DNA of 64,000 bases. Origin: JAXLRU01 sp046330935. GTDB lineage: Bacteria > Actinomycetota > Actinomycetes > Actinomycetales > Kineosporiaceae. The notes below the pieces were generated by a model. It was not told where the DNA came from. It ran no database searches and was given only the letters and a program-made list of their open reading frames with translations. Below are positions 1 to 9,189 of this stretch, in pieces; the first letter of the stretch is position 1; every line of letters starts with the position of its first letter. The translations under genes were made by a program, and so were the position numbers. The stretch covers positions 248,001 through 312,000 of the forward strand of contig JAXLRU010000004.1 in NCBI GenBank assembly GCA_046330935.1, read 5' to 3'.

Positions 1-1420
<1,420 letters not shown>

Positions 1421-1438
1421 GAAAGGTGCGCTCCTAGC

Positions 1439-2218
1439 TCACGCGCCGAAGGTCATCTGGGCGGATCGCCACCACGCGTAGTGCTCACGCTCGAGCTCGT
1501 CACGGCTCGGCATGGGGTACGCGACGATCCCGGTGGCGTCACCGACGTAGAAGCCGTGCTCGATCGTGCGGAAGAGCACCTCCTGCGTCATCTGGCGCAG
1601 CACCGACTTCGTCTGCTTGGTGGGCCAGGTGCGCAGGTCGCGCAGGCAGTCCCGGAGGTGGCCGATGTTGGGGTAGGGCAGGTCGTCGACGTGCGGGCTG
1701 TCCGGGTCGTCCTTCAGGTCGCCCAAGGTGAGGTCGCAGAAGACCAGGCGCGGCACGTGGAACGGCTTGGTGGCGTCGGTGAGCCCGGCGCTGAACGCGG
1801 CGGGGTCCTGCCGGCTGACCACGCGCGGGGTGACGGGGCAGAACTCCTGGTAGAGGTAGCGCCCCTCCCCCGGGCCCGCCTCGTAGGGGCGGGGCGACAG
1901 GCCGAGCACGCGGCCGTCGTCGGTGGTCAGGTACAGCTTGCGCAGGGCGTCCAGGGGGACGTTCTCCAGCGTGCGGTAGATGCTGAGGTACACCGAGCGC
2001 TTCGGCGCGCCGTCGGGCTGGGCCACGCAGCGGCGGTCGGCCTCGGCGAGCGGGAAGGCGTCGGGGTCGAGCTTGTCACGGTCGACCTCGAAGAAGATCG
2101 CCTGCCCGCGCGAGCGCTTCGCGCTGCCCACGGCGTAGTGGGCGCCGAAGTCCTCGGGAGGCAGCATCGAGGCGATCAGCGCCTCAGGGATGAGGGACAG
2201 GTACAGGTAGACCGTCAT
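1439..2218 (-). CDS. Conserved hypothetical protein upstream of hppA
   Basis: 259 aa, not recognised. No signal peptide or membrane segment is evident. The protein begins TVYLYLSLIPEALIASMLP, is mixed alpha/beta in character and rich in Arg/Asp, so probably cytoplasmic. It ends with an aromatic-rich tail (EHYAWWRSAQMTFGA). It lies 18 nt ahead of the pyrophosphatase start on the same strand, so the two are probably co-transcribed and this protein may be made together with the pump. No catalytic motif is apparent and no function is assigned. Confidence 0.8.
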   Translation of the reverse strand: MTVYLYLSLIPEALIASMLPPEDFGAHYAVGSAKRSRGQAIFFEVDRDKLDPDAFPLAEADRRCVAQPDGAPKRSVYLSIYRTLENVPLDALRKLYLTTDDGRVLGLSPRPYEAGPGEGRYLYQEFCPVTPRVVSRQDPAAFSAGLTDATKPFHVPRLVFCDLTLGDLKDDPDSPHVDDLPYPNIGHLRDCLRDLRTWPTKQTKSVLRQMTQEVLFRTIEHGFYVGDATGIVAYPMPSRDELEREHYAWWRSAQMTFGA

Positions 2219-2382
2219 GGGCTCCGCCCGTCGTGCTCGTGTGCGTCACAGGACGCGTCGAGCGTTGCAGCGGCCCGCGGGGATCAGCCGGGACGTCAGT
2301 CCGCCTGGGGGGTGACACCTGTACCCCGCCGATACGGCGAGAATCACACTGAGGGGACCAACGTCACGAGAAGAGGACGACC

Positions 2383-2856
2383 ATGACGGGGACGACGGGT
2401 TCGGGCACGGCGGCGACGGCGCCCGACGCGGGTGGGGACGCGGGGTCCGACGCCGGGCCCGGAGGGAGGCCGGGCGCGGCCGCCCTGGCCCTGTGGGCGG
2501 CTGTGGGGGCGCTCGGGGCGCTGGGCCTGGCGGGCCTGCTGACCGTGGGGGTGGTGCTGCTGGCGGGGGCCGGGGCGCTGGCCGTGATCGCAGTGCGGGT
2601 GCGCGTCCTGCGCGCGGGGTGGCCGGCCGCCGTCGCCGGGGCCGCCGCGGGGCCCGCCCTGCTGGCGTGGCTCGACCGCGGCGGTCCGGGACGGGTGTGC
2701 GAGACGACGGCGACAAGCCTCGACTGCCACGACGCGCTCTCGCCGTGGCCGTTCGTGGCGGCCGCCGTCGTGCTGGTCGTCGCCGGGGCGGCGCTGGTGC
2801 TGCGGGTCAGTTCGGCGCGTGGATCCGGTCCGAGGCCTTCGCCGCGTAGTTCGTGA
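2383..2856 (+). CDS. Small membrane protein, hypothetical
   Basis: 157 aa. A Gly/Ala/Asp-rich N-terminal 28 residues precede about four hydrophobic segments (roughly residues 33-50, 52-68, 77-92 and 118-136). Two Cys residues, in RVCETT and LDCHDA, lie in the loop before the last segment. ATG at 2383 follows an AGAGGACG ribosome-binding site. The 3' end overlaps the convergent secreted lectin gene by 50 bp. Such overlaps are common in this GC-rich background but make the exact C-terminus less secure. Family unknown. Confidence 0.6.
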   Translation: MTGTTGSGTAATAPDAGGDAGSDAGPGGRPGAAALALWAAVGALGALGLAGLLTVGVVLLAGAGALAVIAVRVRVLRAGWPAAVAGAAAGPALLAWLDRGGPGRVCETTATSLDCHDALSPWPFVAAAVVLVVAGAALVLRVSSARGSGPRPSPRSS

Positions 2857-4717
2857 AGTCGTCCATGATCTGACCCTGCTCGCGGCCCCCGGCGTGGTCG
2901 CCCTTGAGGTACTGCTTGATCGCACCGGGGAACGCGGTGGTGGTGAACCGGCTGCCGAACGCGTCGGTGTACCAGGTGGTGGGGCCCGAGTTCCGGACGG
3001 CGAGGATGCCCGCCCCGAACTGGCGTTGGGCCCCGTTGAAGGGCGAGCGGACGTCGTCGTAGGCCATCGGCGTCCCCCCGGCCGCGGCACGGCGCACCTG
3101 GTCGCAGAGGAATCCCTTGGCGCCCGCGTGGCACAGGTCGAGCGGCCGCTTGATCTTCGTGGTCGCCGAGGCGTCGTAGTAGCGGCTCGGGTTCAGGACG
3201 AAGAAGAACGGGAACGCCTGCACCTGCAGCCGGGGGGACGCCGAGAACCCGGTGATGCCCGCCACCCACACCTCGTTGAGGCTGAACACGTCCTGGGTGC
3301 CGGCCAGCACGCCGCGGGCGCAGTCGGCGTCGGGGATGAACCGCCCGACCAGCCCGCTCGGGGAGTCGGCGGGCGAGGCGGGGCCCACGCCGTCCACGGC
3401 CTTGTTCGCCACGCCCGAGCACGCCTGCTGGGCGGTGAACCCGCCCGGGCGGCCCAGGGGCGCGAGCACCGACAGATGGGCCTCCACCCAGGCGCCGTCG
3501 TCGGTGTAGCGGCAGCGCGCGTTGTACATCAGCTCGTGCAGGTTGTTGGTGAGCGCGTCGGGCGAGTGGGTGCCCTGGTGGAACTTCAGCAGTGCGTTGC
3601 AGGTCATCGTCACGGGTGCGGTCGGGTTGCCCTTGTTCTCGGGCGTCCCGCCGGCGTGCACGTCGACCGGCCCGGCCACCGACACCTTGTGCCCCACGTG
3701 GTCCTCGTCACGCTGCGAGGCGGGGTTGCTCGGCGCCAGCTGCTCGTTGACGTAGCCGAACGCCGGCCAGCCCACCGAGGCGAACAGCACCGACGTTCGG
3801 GGGTCGTCGCCGTGCTCGTGGCCGAAGGTGCAGCCGTCGGGGCCCGTGGGCGGGTGCCAGGTCGGGTAGACCTTGCCGTCGGGGCCGTAGGTCCAGTACC
3901 GGGCGTGGACGGCGATCGAGCACTCCCCCGCCCGCGGCACGTAGCCCTTGGCCGTGCCCGACAGCACGAGCTGGTAGGCGCGCGAGCGCGGGGCCCGCGC
4001 CGACGGCTGCGCGCTGCCCCACACCGGGGCGGGGCTCGCGCTGGGCGAGGGCGGGGTCGACGAGGGCTGGGTCGAGGGCACGGGTGCCGGGGTCGAGGCC
4101 GCCGCGGTGACGACGGTGGGCGCGGCCGTGCGCGCGGGCGCCGCGGGGCGGGCCGTGACGACGGGCGGCGCGGAGGCGCGCGGGGGCACCGCGGCGGGGG
4201 CCACGACCCACGCCTGGTTGCCGGTGGAGGCGGGGTCGCCGCACGCGAACTGCGCGACCTCGGCGCCGTCGTGAGGGCTGCCCTCGAGGACGTCGAGGCA
4301 CTTGCCCGAGTGGGCGGCCACGAGCTGCACGGTGGAGGCGAACCCGGGGACGGCCCGCAGCCGGAACCGCTGATCGTGCCCGCGGTGACAGGGGCCGGGC
4401 GCCACCCGCGCCCGGTCGCCGGTCGCGCCGTCGAGCACGGTCAGGCACGCGCCGTCGCGGGTGCGCAAGCGGTAGGCGTCGCCGTCGGGGTGCAGCGTGA
4501 ACGTCTGCGCGGCGCTGCCGTCACAGCGGCGCTGCTCGGCCACGCCCCCCGAGCCGCCCGAGGGCGGTTGCAGGCACTTGGCGCTGGCGGCGGAGACGAG
4601 CCGCACGGTGGCGTCGGCGGGGGCCGCGCCGGTGAGGTGCAGGGCGGCGACGCCGGAGGCGACGAGGCAGGCGGCTGCGGCCAGGGACAGGGGGCGGGCC
4701 GGGCGGGCGGGGGTCAT
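2807..4717 (-). CDS. Secreted ricin B-type lectin protein with large C-terminal domain of unknown function
   Basis: 636 aa. An N-terminal signal peptide (PLSLAAAACLVASGVAALHL) is followed by a beta-trefoil ricin-type lectin domain at about residues 35-170. Its three QxF/W repeats are visible (AQTF, DQRF, NQAW). A long Ala/Pro/Ser/Thr linker (about 170-240) leads to a C-terminal domain of roughly 390 residues. That domain contains Cys pairs and a His/Asp cluster, FGHEHGDDP, and is not assignable to a known catalytic family from sequence alone. The start is set at 4717 because GAGGAG lies just upstream; the open frame continues to 4789 without such a site. Probably binds carbohydrate outside the cell. 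Confidence 0.85.
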   Translation of the reverse strand: MTPARPARPLSLAAAACLVASGVAALHLTGAAPADATVRLVSAASAKCLQPPSGGSGGVAEQRRCDGSAAQTFTLHPDGDAYRLRTRDGACLTVLDGATGDRARVAPGPCHRGHDQRFRLRAVPGFASTVQLVAAHSGKCLDVLEGSPHDGAEVAQFACGDPASTGNQAWVVAPAAVPPRASAPPVVTARPAAPARTAAPTVVTAAASTPAPVPSTQPSSTPPSPSASPAPVWGSAQPSARAPRSRAYQLVLSGTAKGYVPRAGECSIAVHARYWTYGPDGKVYPTWHPPTGPDGCTFGHEHGDDPRTSVLFASVGWPAFGYVNEQLAPSNPASQRDEDHVGHKVSVAGPVDVHAGGTPENKGNPTAPVTMTCNALLKFHQGTHSPDALTNNLHELMYNARCRYTDDGAWVEAHLSVLAPLGRPGGFTAQQACSGVANKAVDGVGPASPADSPSGLVGRFIPDADCARGVLAGTQDVFSLNEVWVAGITGFSASPRLQVQAFPFFFVLNPSRYYDASATTKIKRPLDLCHAGAKGFLCDQVRRAAAGGTPMAYDDVRSPFNGAQRQFGAGILAVRNSGPTTWYTDAFGSRFTTTAFPGAIKQYLKGDHAGGREQGQIMDDFTNYAAKASDRIHAPN

Positions 4718-4881
4718 GGCACTCCTCGCGCACGTCGGGGCGAGCGGCACGGGCCGGGGGGACCACCGCCCTCGACTCGACGGGATCACACTCCGTGCCG
4801 CTAACAGTTCCCAGAGTTACGACACGACGGAGACGCCACTGTAGGCGCGGACCGAACCGGTTCACCAGGGGGTCGTGGAAA

Positions 4882-4923
4882 ACGCCGCGCCCCTGCCGCC
4901 GAGCGGCGGCAGGGGCGCGGCGT
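4882..4923 (-). terminator. Intrinsic terminator after the dihydroorotate dehydrogenase-like gene
   Basis: Perfect 19-bp inverted repeat (4882-4900 and 4905-4923) with a GAGC loop. On the minus strand it is followed by TTTT, eight bases past the stop of the gene at 4932. It separates that gene from the downstream lectin gene start. Confidence 0.85.
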
Positions 4924-4931
4924 CCGACGGG

Positions 4932-5888
4932 TCAGTCGCCCTTGTAGGAGGACAGCACCTCGCGGTAGGCCTGCCGCTCGAACGCCACCGGGTCCCCCAC
5001 GCCGGCGGCCGACAGGCGCCCGCGCGCCGCCGACACGTCGGCGTAGCCGTTGGCCGCCAGCCACTCGCTGAGCTCGCGGAGCATGACGCCCACGTACTCG
5101 GGGCCCTGCCGCAGCACGGCCGAGGCGGTGCACGCCACGTCGGCACCCACGAGGATCGCCTTGGCGACGTCGGCGCCCGAGTGGATGCCCGAGGTCGCGG
5201 CCAGCGACGTGCCGTGGCGCAGCTGCGGGCGCAGGATGCCCAGCCAGCGCAGCGGCAGCCGCAGCTCCCCGGGGTGGGAAAGCTCGGCCTTGGCCACGAC
5301 CTCCATCGAGTCGAGCTCGACGTCGGGCTGGTAGAAGCGGTTGAACAGCACGAGGCCGTTGGCACCGGAGCGCACGGCGGCCTGGGCGAAGTTGGCCAGC
5401 GACGAGAACGTCGGCGACAGCTTGACGGCGAGCGGCACCTCGACGGTGCCGCGGACGTCGGCGATCGCCTCGAGGTAGTCGGTCTCGACCTGCTCGGCGC
5501 TGCGCGAGAGGTCGGCCGCCGCCGAGTAGAGGTTCAGCTCGAGGGCGTCGGCCCCGGCCTCCACCAGCACCTTGGCGTACTCGGCCCAGGCGCCGGGGCG
5601 CTCGGCGTTGAGGGAGGCGATGACCGGGACGTCGAGGGCGTTGGAGGCATCGGCCACGAGCCCCGCGCGGGCGGCGACGGCGGACTGCGACTCGCTCAGG
5701 CCCGGCCCCGCCACCTCCTCCTGGTACAGCGAGGGGAGCACGACGGCGCCGACACCGGCGTCCTCGAGGCGCTTGAGGCCGTCCAGCGTGCGGGTCAGCG
5801 GGCTCGAGGAGGCCACCACGCAGGAGCGCAGCCGCAGCCCGAGGTAGCTGGTGGCGAGGCCGGCTGGCAGCGCCGTGAGGTCGGTCAT
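4932..5888 (-). CDS. Dihydroorotate dehydrogenase-like flavoprotein
   Basis: 318 aa, one (beta/alpha)8 domain of the dihydroorotate dehydrogenase-like class. It shows the SSPLTR substrate/FMN region near the N-terminus, ALELNLY, VKLSPTFSSL (flavin-phosphate Lys) and ATSGIHSGADVAKAILVGAD near the C-terminus. This subgroup is distinct from pyrD. In many bacteria it sits beside pyruvate:flavodoxin oxidoreductase or nif genes, and its physiological reaction is unclear. ATG at 5888 has GGAG 8 nt upstream; the frame stays open far upstream, but no start there has comparable support. It is monocistronic, ending at a strong terminator. Confidence 0.85.
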   Translation of the reverse strand: MTDLTALPAGLATSYLGLRLRSCVVASSSPLTRTLDGLKRLEDAGVGAVVLPSLYQEEVAGPGLSESQSAVAARAGLVADASNALDVPVIASLNAERPGAWAEYAKVLVEAGADALELNLYSAAADLSRSAEQVETDYLEAIADVRGTVEVPLAVKLSPTFSSLANFAQAAVRSGANGLVLFNRFYQPDVELDSMEVVAKAELSHPGELRLPLRWLGILRPQLRHGTSLAATSGIHSGADVAKAILVGADVACTASAVLRQGPEYVGVMLRELSEWLAANGYADVSAARGRLSAAGVGDPVAFERQAYREVLSSYKGD

Positions 5889-6061
5889 GCGCACGCTCCA
5901 TCTCGTGTCAACGGCCCTGGACGTGACGGGCCGGCCCACCCCCGGGATCGGTCGAACCCGGTGAGGTGCGCCATCCGGGATCGTAGGGGGCGCCCGGAGC
6001 CCGCGGAAACCGGGTCTCGTTTCGTCAGGCCGAGTTCGGGTGTGGGACCGGTCACACCGGG

Positions 6062-7234
6062 TCAGCGGATGAGGGCGGCCTTCTCCCGCCGGGCCACCAC
6101 GCCGACGTCGGGGTTGTCGGTGAACAGGCCGTCGATACCGGTGGCGAGGAAGATCTGCTGCTCCTCGATCGCCTTCCCGTACGCCGTCGCGTCGTCGCCC
6201 ACGCGCAGCTCCGCGGGCAGGAACGTGTTCTCCGCGCGGAACGTGTAGGGGTGCACGAGCAGGCCCGCGGCGTGCGCGTCGGCGACGAGCGACGTCGGCG
6301 TCCCCAGGGTGCCGTCGGCCAGGCGCGGGATGACCTGCCCCTTGTCGGGGCCGATGCCCTGGGCGTAGCGGGCGATCCCGGCCAGGCCGGCGGGGGTGGA
6401 CAGGTCGGCGTAGGTGCGCTTGTCGCCCCGCGCGAGGAGGTCGTAGGGGGCGCCTGTCGCCGAGAGCAGCTGCACGGCGCGCGTGCGCAGGCCGAGGCGG
6501 CGCAGCTGCTGGAGGTTCGTCGTCTCGAACGACTGCACGAACACCGGCGACGTCGGGGAGTTGAGGCGGTTGGCTTTGAGGACGGCGAGCAGCTTCGGCT
6601 CCAGCGCCAGGCCGACCGACTGGAAGTACGTGGGGTGCTTGGTCTCCGGGTAGACCCCGATGGTGCGGCCGAGCTCGCGGGACAGGCGGGCCCGCAGATC
6701 GAGCACCTCCTGGAACGTGGGTACCGGGTAGCGCCCGTCGTAGAGGGTGTTCTCCTGGCGCACCTGCGGCAGGCGCTCCTTCGCGCGCAGCGTCCTCAGC
6801 TCGGCGAGGGTGAAGTCCTCGGTGAACCAGCCGGTGATCGCCGTCCCGTCGACCACCTTCGTGGCCTTGCGCGCGGCGAACTCCGGGTGCTCGGCGACGT
6901 CGGTGGTGCCCGAGATCTCGTTCTCGTGCCGGGCGACGAGCACGCCGTCCTTCGTCGCCACGAGGTCGGGCTCGAGGTAGTCGGCACCCATCCGCGCGGC
7001 CAGCTCGTAGCTGGCCAGCGTGTGCTCGGGCCGGTAACCCGAGGCGCCCCGGTGACCGATCACCAGCGGCGGTGCGGGCGCCGGACGCGCGGCGGGGGCG
7101 GCGGGGGCGGCGTCGCGCTGCAGCGTCCCGGACGCCGCGGACGCGGCGAGGACGGTGCCGGTCACCAGCGCGGGGACGGCGAGGACGGCGGCGACGGGGC
7201 GCAGCCGACGAGTGCGGGACACGGGGGAAGGCAT
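6062..7234 (-). CDS. glpQ: Secreted glycerophosphodiester phosphodiesterase
   Basis: 390 aa. Hydrolyses glycerophosphodiesters to glycerol-3-phosphate and an alcohol, outside the membrane. A signal peptide (VLAVPALVTGTVLAASAASG) and a Pro/Ala linker precede the GDPD TIM barrel. Catalytic signatures are GHRGASGYRPEHTLASY at about residue 60 and EPDLVATKDGVLVARHE (metal-binding Glu/Asp and acid-base His). GLFTDNPD marks the end of the barrel. ATG at 7234 has GGAGG six bases upstream. Divergent from the epimerase gene at 7414. Confidence 0.93.
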   Translation of the reverse strand: MPSPVSRTRRLRPVAAVLAVPALVTGTVLAASAASGTLQRDAAPAAPAARPAPAPPLVIGHRGASGYRPEHTLASYELAARMGADYLEPDLVATKDGVLVARHENEISGTTDVAEHPEFAARKATKVVDGTAITGWFTEDFTLAELRTLRAKERLPQVRQENTLYDGRYPVPTFQEVLDLRARLSRELGRTIGVYPETKHPTYFQSVGLALEPKLLAVLKANRLNSPTSPVFVQSFETTNLQQLRRLGLRTRAVQLLSATGAPYDLLARGDKRTYADLSTPAGLAGIARYAQGIGPDKGQVIPRLADGTLGTPTSLVADAHAAGLLVHPYTFRAENTFLPAELRVGDDATAYGKAIEEQQIFLATGIDGLFTDNPDVGVVARREKAALIR

Positions 7235-7413
7235 GGCATCCTCCACGGCGGTCGCGGACGCCGACCCTCGGCACCCTCCCGCCGCGGACCACCCCAACGG
7301 GCCGGGACGACGTCCGGCGTACCTCGACGAGGCGGGCGCGTGTCGGGCCCGTGAACCGTTGGACGTCGCGTGCCGAACGTGTCGGAGGCGGCACGGGAGG
7401 GAACGACAGGGTC

Positions 7414-8514
7414 ATGTCGCCACGCACCGTCGTCGTCACCGGCCTGTCGGGCAATCTGGGCACCGCCGTCCTGCGCCGCCTCGCTCCCACGGGGTGCCGG
7501 CTGATCGGCGTCTGCCGGCGACCGCCCGCGGGCGGGGAGTACGAGGCGGCGTCGTGGGTGCCCCTGGACCTCGCCGCCCCCGACGCCGCCACCCAGCTGC
7601 GCCCGGTGGTCGAGGGCGCGGACGCGGTCGTCCACCTCGCCTGGGGCTTCCAGCCCTCCCACGACGTGGAGGAGCTGGAGCGGACGGCGGTGGGCGGCAC
7701 CCGCGCCGTCACCGAGGCCGTCCTGGAGGCGGGCGTGCCGCACCTGGTGCACACGTCGTCGCTGGGCGCGTACTCCCCCGGGCCGCGGACCTCCGCCGAT
7801 CCGGGCTGGGACGGCGTCGGGGAGGACTGGCCGACCGGCGGCATCGACAGCCTCGCCTACAGCCGGCACAAGGTCGCCGGGGAGCGGCTGCTCGACCAGC
7901 TGGAGCGGCAGGCCGGTGAGCGCGGGGCGGAGCTGACGGTCACCCGCCTGCGCCCCTCGCTCGTGGTGCAGCGCGACGCCGCCTCGGGGCTGCTGCGCTA
8001 CGGCGCGCCGGCGTGGATGCCGACGGCGGCCGTGCGGCACGTGCCCGCCCTGCCGCTGCCGCGGGACTTCCAGGTGCAGTTCGTGCACGCCGACGACGTC
8101 GCCGCGGCCGTCCAGCTCGTGCTCGACGCGCGGGCGCCGGGGGCGTTCAACCTCGTCGCAGAGCCGGTCGTGGACGCCGCCATGATCGCCGAGGTGCTCG
8201 GCGCCCGGCTCGTGCCCGCGCCCTGGCAGGCCCTGCGCGCCGCTGCGGCCGCCGCGTGGCACGCCCGCCTGCAGCCCCTCGACCCCGGCTGGCTCGACCT
8301 CGCGGTCGAGGTGCCCCGCATGTCCGCCCGCCGCGCGCGCGAGCAGCTGGGTTGGACGCCCCAGTGGGACGGCGTGGCCGCCCTCACCGACCTCGTGGAG
8401 GGCATGCGGGCCGGCGCCTCCACCGACAGTCCGCCCCTGCGGGAGCGCGGGGCGCCGCAGGAGCTCGACGTCGCCGCGCACGAGGGTCTCGTGGAGCACC
8501 GCCGGCTCCCCTGA
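7414..8514 (+). CDS. NAD-dependent epimerase/dehydratase (extended SDR)
   Basis: 366 aa. The Rossmann fold with TGLSGNLGT (TGxxGxxG NAD(P) motif) sits at residues 9-17. It is followed by the HLAW stretch, Ser/Thr-rich VHTSSLGAYSP and an active-site pair, AYSRHK (YxxxK). The C-terminal part, including LGWTPQWDG and DLVEGM, matches SDRs acting on nucleotide sugars. The substrate cannot be inferred. ATG at 7414 is chosen; GGGAGG lies about 15 nt upstream, a long spacing, so the start is a little uncertain. The last 30 residues are extra and low complexity. Confidence 0.85.
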   Translation: MSPRTVVVTGLSGNLGTAVLRRLAPTGCRLIGVCRRPPAGGEYEAASWVPLDLAAPDAATQLRPVVEGADAVVHLAWGFQPSHDVEELERTAVGGTRAVTEAVLEAGVPHLVHTSSLGAYSPGPRTSADPGWDGVGEDWPTGGIDSLAYSRHKVAGERLLDQLERQAGERGAELTVTRLRPSLVVQRDAASGLLRYGAPAWMPTAAVRHVPALPLPRDFQVQFVHADDVAAAVQLVLDARAPGAFNLVAEPVVDAAMIAEVLGARLVPAPWQALRAAAAAAWHARLQPLDPGWLDLAVEVPRMSARRAREQLGWTPQWDGVAALTDLVEGMRAGASTDSPPLRERGAPQELDVAAHEGLVEHRRLP

Positions 8515-8597
8515 ACCCCTACGGCCCCTAGCCCGGCCCCCTATGCCTCACGGGGCCGCGACCGGGCAGTCGTTGCCGTAGTGCACAATTCAGCCTC

Positions 8598-9114
8598 GTG
8601 AGCACCGTGCGGACGTGGATCGACCGGCTGGCCGATCTGCCGGAGGTGGGCCAGGCCCCCGAGCAGGTGGTGCTGCTGCGCTACCCGCTGCGCCTGGGCC
8701 GCCGCCAGTCCGAGCACGGGCAGGCGCTGCTCGCCGAGCTGCAGGGCCTCGCGGGCGGCGGGGAGCTGAACTCCGCCAGGATGCGCCCCCCCGCGCCGCC
8801 TGCTGGAGCTCGCCGACCGCATCGTCACCCAGTTCGGCCCCGCCCTGGCCGCCGCCGCTGCGCGCCGCAAGGAGGCCGAGGACGCGGGGCTGACGCACGT
8901 CGACCTCGCCTACCCCGGCGCCACCGGCACCCGCGACGTCCTGATCGACTACGCCCGGCTGATGGAGCAGGTCGACGTCTACGCCCGCGCCGGCACGCTG
9001 AGCACCCCGGCGCCCGACGTCGCGCTGTACGCCCTGCGCCGGTGGACCGTCGAGGAGTTCGTGCGCCAGCTCGCCGGGCGCGAGCCCCAGCCGTGGGACG
9101 GCCCTGCCGAGTGA
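8598..9114 (+). pseudogene. Hypothetical gene interrupted by a +1 frameshift at a C7 tract
   Basis: From GTG 8598 the frame reads STVRTWIDRLADLPEV and continues to about 8785. It then crosses seven consecutive C bases (8786-8792). In the +1 frame a good continuation follows immediately (RRLLELADRIVTQFGPALAA) and ends in WTVEEFVRQLAG and a stop at 9112-9114. Removing one C gives a single 171-residue protein. The unshifted frame gives only Arg/Pro-rich nonsense. It is therefore a sequencing/assembly indel, a real inactivation, or a slippage-controlled gene. No family is recognised; the product would be soluble and alpha-helical. Confidence 0.7.
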
Positions 9115-9132
9115 GGCACCCCTGACACGGAC

Positions 9133-9166
9133 GCGGCCCGGCACCCCAGACGGGGTGCCGGGCCGC
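9133..9166. terminator. Bidirectional terminator hairpin
   Basis: Perfect 15-bp inverted repeat (9133-9147 and 9152-9166) with an AGAC loop, between the convergent frameshifted gene and PEP carboxylase. There is no long T run, as is usual at this GC content. Confidence 0.75.
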
Positions 9167-9189
9167 GGCGTCGAGGCGGGGGACGCCGG

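Noticed and set aside
2819..4804. 661-codon plus-strand frame opposite the lectin gene
   Set aside because: Gly/Arg/Val/His-rich shadow; the minus strand has signal peptide, QxW repeats and a ribosome-binding site.
4932..7844. Single 970-codon minus-strand frame spanning two genes
   Set aside because: Only the last 318 codons are protein-like; the upstream part is a frame shadow of the glycerophosphodiesterase gene.
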